A DNA stretch of 26,012 nt from Rhodospirillales bacterium (GTDB lineage Bacteria > Pseudomonadota > Alphaproteobacteria > Acetobacterales > Acetobacteraceae), in NCBI GenBank assembly GCA_028866335.1, contig JAGWIL010000008.1, positions 1-26,012 on the forward strand, read 5' to 3'. The notes beneath the pieces are model-generated. The model was not told the DNA's origin. It searched no databases and was given only the letters and a program-made list of their open reading frames with translations. Made by a program: the position numbers and the translations under genes. Positions 17,214 to 24,918 of this stretch are shown piece by piece; positions within the stretch are counted from its first letter, which is position 1; every line of letters starts with the position of its first letter.

Positions 17214-17879
17214 ATGCGCCAACAGCTTGAACGGCGTGGATTTTTGGCCGGTGCGGCAGCGTTGGTGGCACCCAGGGCCGTGTTAGCTGCGGCATTGCCT
17301 GTGCCACCCGGCGGTGCGATGCGCTTTAAAATTCTGCGCAATGGCACACCGGTTGGTGAACATCACGTGACCTTTACGCGTTCAGGCAATTGCCTGCGTG
17401 TAGACACGAATGTGGATATGGTGGTGACCGTCGCGGGAATCGCGGTGTTCCATTATCAAGGCTACGCCTCTGAATATTGGTCGGGCGGGGTATTCACCCG
17501 GCTTGATAGCAAAGTGAATCATAATGGTACGCTGTTTGTGGTGCAGGCTGATCAAATTCCTGGTGGCTACGCGGTTAACAGCACGAAGGCGGGCGATTAC
17601 CAATATACCGGCACCCCGCCGATGCTGCCGCTCACCTACTGGAACCGGGCGATGCTAAGGGCGATGATCCTGAATGTGGAAACAGGCAGGCATTATCCTG
17701 CCATCGTTAATTCACCCGGCTGGAACAAGCTTCCAACGGCAAATAGCGGCACGGTTGTGGCGCAGCGTTTTAACGTAACGGGCAAGTTGCATATGTCGCT
17801 ATGGTACGACCAGAACGACCAATGGTCAGGCTTTGAATTTCACGTGCTGGGCAATGAGGTATATCAAAAATATATCTGA
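17214..17879 (+). CDS. Exported DUF6134-like protein (Tat signal)
   Basis: A 221-aa protein with a twin-arginine-type signal: basic residues, RRGFLAGAA, then a hydrophobic stretch to about residue 28 (…AVLAAALP), so it should be exported. The mature part, rich in beta strand, includes FKILRNGTPVGEHHVTF and a VDTNVDMVV segment, which I recognise as the DUF6134 family; no enzymatic role is known. The overall shape resembles soluble beta-sandwich periplasmic proteins. Spacing to the putative AAAGGGG ribosome-binding site is 12 bp. It stands alone between a divergent and a convergent gene. Family assignment is from memory. Confidence 0.72.
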   Translation: MRQQLERRGFLAGAAALVAPRAVLAAALPVPPGGAMRFKILRNGTPVGEHHVTFTRSGNCLRVDTNVDMVVTVAGIAVFHYQGYASEYWSGGVFTRLDSKVNHNGTLFVVQADQIPGGYAVNSTKAGDYQYTGTPPMLPLTYWNRAMLRAMILNVETGRHYPAIVNSPGWNKLPTANSGTVVAQRFNVTGKLHMSLWYDQNDQWSGFEFHVLGNEVYQKYI

Positions 17880-17900
17880 GAGAGGTTGCGCCAGGGCGAT

Positions 17901-18188
17901 TTAGTTAAAGCTCTCTGGATGGCGCAGATGCCATAGCCGCTCATGCGCGGCCACCAGGCTTTCTATGCTTTTACGGCGGTTTGCATCCGGCGGCACAGTA
18001 CGGCGGGTAAGCATGGATTCGAGGATTCGCAGCAATTGCTCGGCGATCTCGTAATCGCCCTGGTCACAGGCATGATGGAACGCAAGCAGGATTTTATCTG
18101 ACAATCGGCGGCTATAGCGCGGCGCGGCACCCTGCGTCCGGGAACCGGAAACTTCAGTATCTTCCTCAGGAGTTGTCAGACCTGCCAT
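17901..18188 (-). CDS. Conserved small alphaproteobacterial protein, function unknown
   Basis: A 95-aa protein of unknown function. Residues 1-25 are polar and likely disordered; from about 27 (RRLSDKILLAFHHACDQG) it forms two or three amphipathic helices, including EIAEQLLRILESML and ESLVAAHERLWHLR. I recall similar short proteins in Rhodospirillales and Acetobacteraceae, with no assigned role. The helix pattern resembles a TPR-like hairpin and may bind another protein. Start at 18188 is followed upstream by a T-rich stretch, with no clear ribosome-binding site. Confidence 0.7.
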   Translation of the reverse strand: MAGLTTPEEDTEVSGSRTQGAAPRYSRRLSDKILLAFHHACDQGDYEIAEQLLRILESMLTRRTVPPDANRRKSIESLVAAHERLWHLRHPESFN

Positions 18189-18465
18189 GTTTTTTTAGTC
18201 CGGTATCAAAGGTTGTAAGGTATGTGGATGAAATCAAGGATGGCGTTGGTAGACAAGGCTTGTCTCAATTTTTATACCAGCCAAAGACTCCCAGCGTCAC
18301 CTAAGAGTATTCTTACGATACTTAAAGATATACGCCCGACTTCGATCATTAGGAGAAATTTAGCCAAAACGCCAGGGGGAAACGTAATTCTTTGATAAAT
18401 TTACGATTATTATGAAATCAAAATAACAATCGTCGCTTTAAAAGGAATATTTCTGGTTCATAATG
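18189..18465. other. AT-rich noncoding stretch between nrdB and the 95-aa gene
   Basis: This 277-bp stretch is visibly richer in A and T than its surroundings and contains no supported gene. It holds the hairpin at 18403-18433 close to the nrdB end and a short palindrome AGACAAG-g-CTTGTCT at 18251-18265. It should contain the promoter of the 95-aa gene, which I could not place. Confidence 0.5.
18403..18433 (-). terminator. Hairpin downstream of nrdB, probable terminator
   Basis: ACGATTATTAT (18403-18413) pairs with ATAACAATCGT (18423-18433) over 11 bp with one G-T wobble position and a 9-base loop. It starts 32 bp after the nrdB stop. The stem is AT-rich and no long T-run follows, so it may be inefficient. 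Confidence 0.35.
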
Positions 18466-19524
18466 TTAAACCTGGTCCGCCGCCGGTTTATCGAAGTCGT
18501 TAAAGGCATCGTCCCAGGAGCCGGATGTCGCGGCCTTGCTGTATTCTGTGGAGCGGTTTTCAAAGAAATTCGCGTGCTCCACGGCGTTGAGCATTTCATC
18601 CAGCCAGGGCAGCGGGTTTTTCTCCACATGGAATAACGGGCTTAAGCCCAGCCCGGCCAGGCGCCGGTCCGCGATATAGCGGATGTAACGCTTCACCTCG
18701 GCAGCGGTTAGCCCCTCCACCGCGCCGAATTCGAAGGCGAGGTCGATGAAGGAATCCTCGTGGTCCACGATGGTGGCGCAGGTGAGGTAGAGTTCCCGGC
18801 GCAACTCCTCGGTCCATATCTCCGGGTTTTCAGAGATAAAAGTGAGGAAGAGCTTGGTGATGCTTTCGCAATGCAGGGATTCGTCGCGGACCGACCAGGT
18901 GATGATCTGCCCCATGCCTTTCATCTTATTAAAGCGCGGGAAGTTCAGCAGGATGGCGAAGGTGGCAAAGAGTTGCAGCCCCTCGGTAAACGCGCCGAAA
19001 GCGGCGAGGGTTTTGGCGATCTCATGCTTGTTCTCCATGGAGAAGCTGTGCATGTATTCGTATTTATCCTTCATTTCCTTATATTTAAGGAACGCCTGGT
19101 ATTCCACCTCCGGCATGCCCACCGTATCCAGCAGGTGGGAATAGGCGGCGATATGCACGGTTTCGATGTTCGAGAAGGCCGAGAGCATCATCAGCACTTC
19201 GGTGGGTTTGAACACCTGCGAATATTGCTTCATGTAGCAATTATTCACCTCGACATCCGCCTGGGTAAAGAAGCGGAAAATCTGGGAGAGCAGATTGCGC
19301 TCGCCTTCTGTAAGCTTCTTGTGCCAGTCGCGCACATCCTCAGCCATCGGCACTTCTTCGGGCAGCCAATGCACGCGCTGCTGGATCAGCCAGGCTTCGT
19401 AGGCCCAAGGGTAACGGAAAGGCTTATAGACCGGGTTTTCGGTCAGCAAATCCATTTTCTTGTCCGCTTCAGGGGCGGAAATAATCTGTCCACTCATTAT
19501 AAACGCCTTCAGAGATTGGGCCAT
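18466..19524 (-). CDS. nrdB: Ribonucleotide reductase class Ia, beta subunit
   Basis: The 352-aa radical-generating subunit that forms the di-iron/tyrosyl radical needed by NrdA. The metal ligands fit class Ia: Asp in FTQADVEV, Glu and His in IETVH, Glu in FTEGLQLF, and Glu/His in RDESLHCE. A Tyr lies four residues after the first His (HIAAY), the position of the radical-bearing tyrosine. It is therefore a standard tyrosyl-radical protein, not one of the radical-less variants. The start at 19524 has AAAGGATC with good spacing; a second ATG at 19497 also has GAAGG in a suitable place. It follows nrdA by 35 bp, in the same direction, so both are probably in one transcript. Confidence 0.95.
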   Translation of the reverse strand: MAQSLKAFIMSGQIISAPEADKKMDLLTENPVYKPFRYPWAYEAWLIQQRVHWLPEEVPMAEDVRDWHKKLTEGERNLLSQIFRFFTQADVEVNNCYMKQYSQVFKPTEVLMMLSAFSNIETVHIAAYSHLLDTVGMPEVEYQAFLKYKEMKDKYEYMHSFSMENKHEIAKTLAAFGAFTEGLQLFATFAILLNFPRFNKMKGMGQIITWSVRDESLHCESITKLFLTFISENPEIWTEELRRELYLTCATIVDHEDSFIDLAFEFGAVEGLTAAEVKRYIRYIADRRLAGLGLSPLFHVEKNPLPWLDEMLNAVEHANFFENRSTEYSKAATSGSWDDAFNDFDKPAADQV

Positions 19525-19559
19525 GGCCCCGATCCTTTAAAAATTCGAGCCTTACCGCC

Positions 19560-21434
19560 TTATTGGCAGGCCAGGCATTCCTCATAATTGCTGCTGGCCA
19601 CCAACGGCAACGTTTCACCGGCATCATTCGCCGGGCGGTTTTCCATTATGGCTGTTGCCTTCTTCTCAGAGACAGTATCGGCGCGCTGGATGGAGAGTGA
19701 CCGGCAGTAATAGAGCGACTTCACGCCGCGCTTCCATGCCTGGTAATGAATCTGGTGCAGATCCCGCTTATGCACGTTCGCCGGCAGGAAGATGTTGATG
19801 GACTGGCTCTGGCAGATGAAAGGCGTGCGGTCCGCCGCATGTTCTACCACCCAGCGTTGGTCCAGCTCGAACGCGGTTTTAAACACGTCCTTCTCATGCT
19901 GGGTCAGGAAGTCCAGATGCTGCACCGAGCCTTTGGTGGTGGTGATGGAAGACCAGATATCCTCATTGTCTTGCCCGTGGGCCTCCAGAATTTTTTTCAG
20001 CGCGCGGTTACGCACGGAGAAACTGCCGGAAAGGGTTTTTTGCAGGAAAACATTGGCGCTGATCGGTTCAATGCCCGGCGAGGCATTGCCCGCGATGATG
20101 GAAATGGAGGCCGTTGGGGCGATTGCCATTTTATGGCTGAAACGCTCCTCGATGCCGTAATCCTTCGCATCCGGGCAGGCGCCGCGCTCAGCGGCCAGGG
20201 TTTTGGACGCCTTATCCGCTTCAGCACGGATATGCTTGAACATGCGGGTGTTCCACACCTTTGCCATCACGCTTTCAAACGGGATGGAGTTATCCTGCAA
20301 GAAAGAATGATAGCCCATAACGCCTAGCCCGACCGAGCGTTCCCGGTAGGCGGCATATTTGGCGCGCTCCATGGAATCAGGAGCTTTCTGGATGAAATCT
20401 TCCAGCACATTGTCAAGGAAGCGCATCACGTCCTCGATGAAACGCTCATCTTTGTGCCACTCGAACCAGGTTTCCAGGTTCAGCGAGGAGAGGCAGCACA
20501 CTGCGGTGCGCTGCTTGCCATACTGGTCCACGCCGGTGGGCAGCGTAATCTCGGCGCAGAGATTGGAGGTTTTTACCTCCAGCCCGGCCAGCTTATGCTG
20601 CTCGGGGCGGGCATTATTCACGTGGTCTGAATAGATGATGTACGGCTCGCCCTGCTCGATGCGCGTGGTGAGGATGCGAATCCAGAGCGCGCGGGCGGAA
20701 ATGGAGCGCACGACGCTGTTATCCTTGGGCGAGCGCAGGCCCCACATCTCGTCGGCCTCAACGGCGCGCATGAAATCGTCCGAGATTAGCACGCCATGGT
20801 GCAGATTGAGCGCCTTGCGGTTCGGGTCGCCGCCGGTCGGCCGACGCATATCCACAAATTCCTCGATTTCGGGGTGCCAGATCGGCAGATACACCGCCGC
20901 TGAGCCGCGCCGCAGGGAGCCCTGGGAAATGGCGAGGGTAAGAGAATCCATCACGCGGATGAACGGAATGATACCCGAGGTTTTGCCGTTCTGGCCGACT
21001 TTTTCACCGATGGAACGCAGGTTGCCCCAATAAGACCCGATGCCGCCACCTTTGGAAGCCAGCCAGACATTCTCGTTCCAGAGTCCGACAATGCCGTCCA
21101 GCGAATCGGTGGCTTCGTTCAAGAAACAGGAGATGGGCAGCCCGCGATCCGTGCCGCCATTGGAAAGCACCGGGGTAGCGGGCATGAACCACATCTTGGA
21201 GATGTAATCATAAAGCCGCTGGGCATGGGCCTGGTCGTCACCATAATAAGACGCAACGCGGGCAAAGAGGTCCTGGTAGCCTTCGCCGGGCAGCAAATAA
21301 CGGTCGTCCAGAGTCGCGCGGCCAAAATCCGTGAGTAGCGAATCGCGGGAGCGATCCACCGTCACCTGGAACCGGCCCGGCATTTGTATCGCATCATCCA
21401 GCAATGCAGCCTCAGGCTTTGTCATCATGTTCAT
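19560..21434 (-). CDS. nrdA: Ribonucleotide reductase class Ia, alpha subunit
   Basis: The 624-aa catalytic subunit reducing ribonucleoside diphosphates to deoxy forms. Catalytic marks are Cys103 in ISCFL (redox pair), NLCAEI with the thiyl-radical Cys between Asn and Glu, the second redox Cys in CCLSSLNL, the radical-transfer Tyr pair in SLYYCRS, and the C-terminal CLACQ used for re-reduction. It is shorter than the about 760-residue E. coli protein because no N-terminal ATP-cone is present, so dATP overall-activity control through that domain should be missing; this is the normal form in related Alphaproteobacteria. Starts at 21434, 21428 and 21425 are all possible. Promoter elements overlapped by NrdR-box-like sequences lie upstream. 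Confidence 0.95.
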   Translation of the reverse strand: MNMMTKPEAALLDDAIQMPGRFQVTVDRSRDSLLTDFGRATLDDRYLLPGEGYQDLFARVASYYGDDQAHAQRLYDYISKMWFMPATPVLSNGGTDRGLPISCFLNEATDSLDGIVGLWNENVWLASKGGGIGSYWGNLRSIGEKVGQNGKTSGIIPFIRVMDSLTLAISQGSLRRGSAAVYLPIWHPEIEEFVDMRRPTGGDPNRKALNLHHGVLISDDFMRAVEADEMWGLRSPKDNSVVRSISARALWIRILTTRIEQGEPYIIYSDHVNNARPEQHKLAGLEVKTSNLCAEITLPTGVDQYGKQRTAVCCLSSLNLETWFEWHKDERFIEDVMRFLDNVLEDFIQKAPDSMERAKYAAYRERSVGLGVMGYHSFLQDNSIPFESVMAKVWNTRMFKHIRAEADKASKTLAAERGACPDAKDYGIEERFSHKMAIAPTASISIIAGNASPGIEPISANVFLQKTLSGSFSVRNRALKKILEAHGQDNEDIWSSITTTKGSVQHLDFLTQHEKDVFKTAFELDQRWVVEHAADRTPFICQSQSINIFLPANVHKRDLHQIHYQAWKRGVKSLYYCRSLSIQRADTVSEKKATAIMENRPANDAGETLPLVASSNYEECLACQ

Positions 21435-21470
21435 CTTTTGCCGGACCCCTGTTCTTATAAGCGGTCATCA

Positions 21471-21486
21471 TAACAACATATAGTGA
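21471..21486. promoter_or_regulatory. Candidate NrdR box 1, overlapping the nrdA -10
   Basis: TAACAACATATAGTGA matches the known NrdR-box consensus ACACWATATATWGTGT at 12 of 16 positions. On the minus strand it contains CTATAT (21478-21483), a perfect alphaproteobacterial -10 for nrdA, placed about 44 bp from the start codon. Binding of NrdR here would block the promoter, the expected mode of action of this ATP/dATP-sensing repressor. Confidence 0.55.
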
Positions 21487-21499
21487 GCGCGCCGCGCAA

Positions 21500-21515
21500 T
21501 CACTACTAGCTGTGC
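21500..21515. promoter_or_regulatory. Candidate NrdR box 2 (weak)
   Basis: TCACTACTAGCTGTGC keeps the two outer half-sites CACTA and TGTG of the NrdR consensus (9 of 16 in total). It starts 29 bp from box 1, near the three-turn spacing usual for NrdR pairs, and lies about where the nrdA -35 should be. Alone it would not be called; the pairing supports it. Confidence 0.35.
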
Positions 21516-21712
21516 CAAGCGCAGTTTTTTTCACGGAAAAAGCTTGCCAAAGATTTAGAGCCGAGTCCGGCCGCCAGAAGGTCGTCCGAGGAAATACTGC
21601 GTTCTCTTTATGTTCCGATCTGGCCAGTCGGTCAATCAACAACCTGGCCACGAATCGTCTGCGCAGTGTGAGTGGTTGCGCGCGGGGCGGGCTATGGCCT
21701 AATTTCCTGGCC

Positions 21713-23323
21713 ATGGATGGCGTGACCGGGCTTGCCCCTCATTATCAAGGCTATGTGGATGAACGCAGCACAGCACATGTGAAGGGCTGGCTGCGCAATT
21801 TGAACGATGCGTCGGCACGGCTGGAATATGAGGTGGTGTTGCCAGGGCGTTGGCGCGAGCGCGTGCTGGCCAGAGGGCGGGCGGACATATTCAGCAACAT
21901 TTTGGTTCAAATTGGCGTGGGCGATGGCTGCTATGCCTTCGAGGCGCGCTTTGAAACGCCGCTAACCGTCGCCGAACGGGACAGGCTGTACGTGCGCCCG
22001 AAAGGGGCTGAGCATCGGCTGGAACTCGCCCCCGCCTTGCGGATCGACCCGCCCGGCCACGGACCCTACCAGGGCTTTGTGGATGAATGTTCCATCCGCC
22101 ATATTTCTGGCTGGGTACGCGATTTGTCGGATGCCGCGCGGCGCGTCACGATCGATATCATTTTGCCGGGGCCGAATGGAGAAACGCTTCTGAAGCGCCA
22201 TGTGGCAAGCCAGTTCAGCGATGTGCTGCGTCAGGTTGGTGTGGGAGATGGCACCTGCGCCTTCTTCGTGATGTTTGAAAAAGAGCTGACACCCGAGCAG
22301 TGTGATTCAGTTTTCGTACGTGTGCAGGGTTCTGCCCATGTGCTGGATGCAGCCCCGGCCCTGAAGCGGGAATTTCAGCCGATCCATCACGTGGCGATGG
22401 ATATCGTGAACAACTGCAATCTACGTTGCCCGTTTTGCGTTTACGATTACGGGCAGACGAACAAAACCTATGTGATGAGCGACGAGACATTTGCCGCCGC
22501 CTTGCGCCTTATTCCATATGTAACAGACGGAAATTTCTGGCTCTCCTGCCTGCACGAAGCCACTCTGCATCCGCGGTTGATTGAGTTCATCGAGCGTGTG
22601 CCGAGGCAGTACCGTAAGAAGCTGTTTTTCACCACCAATCTCGCCAAACGCCAGCAGCGCCCGTTCTTCGAGGCATTGGCGAAATCCGGCATGGACCATG
22701 TGAACATCTCGCTTGAGAGCATGGATAAAGAGATTTACGAGAAGATGCGTAAAGGCGCGCGGCATCATATCTTTCTGGAAAACTGGGATTTGATGCTGGA
22801 TGTTTTCCGCGCTGAACCCAGCGCGCCGCGAATTCGCTATAATCTCATGGCCTACCGCTCGAATTTGCAAGAAATGCCAGGGCTGGTTCAAACCCTGTTG
22901 GACGAAAAACATGGCTCGCAGGCAGAGATCCGCTCCACGATGGATATGCCGTATATCCCCGAAGCGTTCCGTGAGGAGGAGTTTCTGTCGACGCCGGAAT
23001 GGGCATGGCTGACAGAGGAGCTGAAACGCTTCCCGCAGGAGCGTATCGTGCTAATAGCCCCACCCCAGGGCAAGGGGTATGACCGCGAAGATGGTAAGCG
23101 GGTTTTGGAAACTTCCGAACAACCACCAGAACGCGCGGGCTGGGTGGAGGCCAAGGGCCCGGCACCGCGCCCCTTTAATGTGCGCATCGGGTGGGACGGC
23201 ACGTTGAACATTTATTCCGAATTACCGGCGCGCCCTGGCGAGCAACCGGATCTGGCGAATTATCTGATATCGAACATCAATGAGCTGGAAGATCCGCTGG
23301 CGACATTTTTGGCGTTGGAGTGA
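21713..23323 (+). CDS. Radical SAM protein with two N-terminal repeat domains
   Basis: A 536-aa protein with an unusual layout. Residues 11-109 and 119-217 are two copies of a roughly 99-residue domain, each opening with YQGYVDE or YQGFVDE, then GW at position 15-16, a GVGDG turn and ending APAL. Similar 'GxVD…GW…GxGDG' modules occur, as I recall, in Acetobacteraceae proteins tied to surface polysaccharides. A radical SAM domain follows, with the 4Fe-4S motif CNLRCPFC at 235, 239 and 242. No further cysteine cluster is seen at the C-terminus, so no SPASM-type extra cluster. It may modify a glycan-linked or peptide substrate; none is identified. The frame is open upstream to 21512, but 21713 is the first ATG before the first repeat; a GTG at 21722 is also possible. 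Confidence 0.82.
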   Translation: MDGVTGLAPHYQGYVDERSTAHVKGWLRNLNDASARLEYEVVLPGRWRERVLARGRADIFSNILVQIGVGDGCYAFEARFETPLTVAERDRLYVRPKGAEHRLELAPALRIDPPGHGPYQGFVDECSIRHISGWVRDLSDAARRVTIDIILPGPNGETLLKRHVASQFSDVLRQVGVGDGTCAFFVMFEKELTPEQCDSVFVRVQGSAHVLDAAPALKREFQPIHHVAMDIVNNCNLRCPFCVYDYGQTNKTYVMSDETFAAALRLIPYVTDGNFWLSCLHEATLHPRLIEFIERVPRQYRKKLFFTTNLAKRQQRPFFEALAKSGMDHVNISLESMDKEIYEKMRKGARHHIFLENWDLMLDVFRAEPSAPRIRYNLMAYRSNLQEMPGLVQTLLDEKHGSQAEIRSTMDMPYIPEAFREEEFLSTPEWAWLTEELKRFPQERIVLIAPPQGKGYDREDGKRVLETSEQPPERAGWVEAKGPAPRPFNVRIGWDGTLNIYSELPARPGEQPDLANYLISNINELEDPLATFLALE

Positions 23324-23381
23324 GGCTGGCCAAGACGAACCGCAACCTGCTTCCTGGCCTGGAACTGCGAAGGCGGAGACA

Positions 23382-24113
23382 ATGCTGACCGGAAAAATTG
23401 CCTTGATAACGGGTGCGACGGCAGGAATAGGACTGGCGACGGCCAAGCTGTTCGCCGAGCGCGGTGCTACCCTGCTGCTGACTGGACGCAACGGCGAGGT
23501 GGGTGAGGCGCTGGCCGCGGAGCTTGGGGCGTGTTTCCTGGCAGCGGATATCGCTAATCCCGCCACGCCAGAAAAGCTTATTTTCTGGGCCGAGCAGACA
23601 TATGGCCGGCTGGACATACTGGTGAATAATGCCGGCATTCTATTCCAGGGGGATTCGCAAACCTGCACGGATGAGCAATGGGACCAGATTTTGGCGGTTA
23701 ATGTCACGTCTGTGTTCCGTCTCTCTCGCGCCGCGGTGGCTTTTATGGCGCGGCAGGGCGGGGGCGCCATCATCAATGTGTCCTCAGATTGGGGCCTGGT
23801 CGCCGCGCGTGGCGCCGTGGCTTATGGCACCAGCAAGGGGGCTATCGTGCAGCTCACCCGCAGCATGGCGGCCGACCATGCGCAGCAGAATATTCGCGTG
23901 AACGCGGTCTGCCCTGGAGATACCGATACCCCGATGTTGCGTAGAGAGGCGGACAGCGAGGCCCGGTTGCGGGAGTTGGCGGCGGCGATTCCCCTCGGGC
24001 GGCTCGGCCAACCTCGCGATGTAGCGGCGGCGATAGCCTTTCTTGCCTCCGACGATGCCAATTTTATCACCGGCGCGATGCTGCCCGTCGATGGCGGAAA
24101 CTCGGCGGTATAG
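23382..24113 (+). CDS. SDR-family oxidoreductase
   Basis: A 243-aa short-chain dehydrogenase/reductase of the classical type. It shows TGATAGIG (cofactor loop), NNAG, the catalytic Ser in NVSSDWG, Tyr and Lys in YGTSK, and CPGDTDTPM after them. It probably reduces or oxidises a hydroxyl or keto group with NAD(P)(H); the substrate cannot be read. The ATG at 23382 has AGGCGGAG upstream; the open frame extending 34 codons further overlaps the radical SAM gene and looks non-coding. It follows the radical SAM gene by 58 bp and may be co-transcribed with it. Confidence 0.92.
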   Translation: MLTGKIALITGATAGIGLATAKLFAERGATLLLTGRNGEVGEALAAELGACFLAADIANPATPEKLIFWAEQTYGRLDILVNNAGILFQGDSQTCTDEQWDQILAVNVTSVFRLSRAAVAFMARQGGGAIINVSSDWGLVAARGAVAYGTSKGAIVQLTRSMAADHAQQNIRVNAVCPGDTDTPMLRREADSEARLRELAAAIPLGRLGQPRDVAAAIAFLASDDANFITGAMLPVDGGNSAV

Positions 24114-24115
24114 AT

Positions 24116-24844
24116 TTATTCGTCCGTCAGGGCCGCACCCTCCCGCAACACCGCTTCCGCCTCCTTCGTAATCCCATTCTCATCGTGCAACACCAGCCCC
24201 GGCAGCAGCGCATCTGGCGTGCGGCTGGCCCTTTGCGCCTGCACCAGAATCAGCTTTGCCTTTACCCCGGCGCGCGGCCAAAGCGGCAGCAACGTGATAC
24301 CCCCGCAGGCCGGGCGCAGCAGCGAAACCGCCTCGGCATAGGTGGCGGCGGGCAGAGCCAAGGTTATCGTCCCTTTATCGCGCAGCAGGCGCAGCATCTC
24401 CTTTATCCATGCTGCCAATGTGGTTTGTGGCGCATGATGGGCCAGGGCGCGGGCGGCATCGGGTGAGGGGGTGTTGTGCGCACCAAACCAGGGCGGGTTG
24501 GCCATTACATGTTGGAATGTCTGGGCCGCGAAGGGCAGGGTGGTCGCGTCTCCGTTCACCACTGAAAGACCGGAAAACTGGTTCTCCGCGAAGTTTTGCG
24601 CCGCCAACACCGCCAGCTCGTCGCGGCGTTCAACGCCCACACCGCACATATCCGGCACCCGTGCGGCCAGGCAGAGCAAAGCCGCCCCGGCGCCGGTTCC
24701 GGCTTCCAGCACAAGCTCTCCCGCTTTGGCAGGCACCATGGCTGCCATCAGCACTGGCTCGAACCCGGTTCTGTGGCCCGTGCGCAACTGCCGGTAGCTC
24801 AGCCGCCCGCCCAGAAGCCCGCCCATGCTTGTCGCGTTATCCAT
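24116..24844 (-). CDS. trmN6: tRNA1(Val) N6-adenine methyltransferase-like protein
   Basis: A 242-aa AdoMet-dependent methyltransferase. The N-terminal GRLSYRQLRTGHRTGFEPVLMAA pattern and motif I (VLEAGTGAGAALLCLA) are followed by NPPW, the amino-methylation motif. This matches the TrmN6/YfiC family, which methylates A37 in tRNA-Val. It is divergent from the polyprenyl synthase gene, an arrangement I recall in other Alphaproteobacteria. Ends 3 bp from the convergent SDR gene. The target is inferred from the family. Confidence 0.85.
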   Translation of the reverse strand: MDNATSMGGLLGGRLSYRQLRTGHRTGFEPVLMAAMVPAKAGELVLEAGTGAGAALLCLAARVPDMCGVGVERRDELAVLAAQNFAENQFSGLSVVNGDATTLPFAAQTFQHVMANPPWFGAHNTPSPDAARALAHHAPQTTLAAWIKEMLRLLRDKGTITLALPAATYAEAVSLLRPACGGITLLPLWPRAGVKAKLILVQAQRASRTPDALLPGLVLHDENGITKEAEAVLREGAALTDE

Positions 24845-24850
24845 TGCCCG

Positions 24851-24879
24851 CTTGACCCTTCTGAAATCCCGCCCGATAT
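24851..24879 (+). promoter_or_regulatory. Promoter of the polyprenyl synthase gene
   Basis: CTTGAC (24851-24856), exactly 17 bp, then CGATAT (24874-24879): 11 of 12 bases match the alphaproteobacterial consensus CTTGAC-N17-CTATAT. Transcription should start near 24886. The transcript leader would then contain TTAGGG, supporting the TTG at 24919 as start codon. Confidence 0.6.
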
Positions 24880-24918
24880 GGTGCTAACGCAATTTGCTTG
24901 GACAGGTTAGGGCTGAAT

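Noticed and set aside
18251..18265. Palindrome AGACAAG-g-CTTGTCT followed by a T-rich stretch
   Set aside because: As a hairpin it leaves only 5 bp of stem, and it does not follow any plus-strand gene that needs a terminator. Kept only as a remark on the noncoding stretch.
18760..19587. Plus-strand open frame of 275 codons opposite nrdB
   Set aside because: Antisense shadow of nrdB, which has all metal ligands and the radical tyrosine in place.
21512..21712. Upstream extension of the radical SAM frame by 67 codons
   Set aside because: It runs over the region of nrdA control elements, has no domain-like pattern, and the first repeat begins just after the ATG at 21713.
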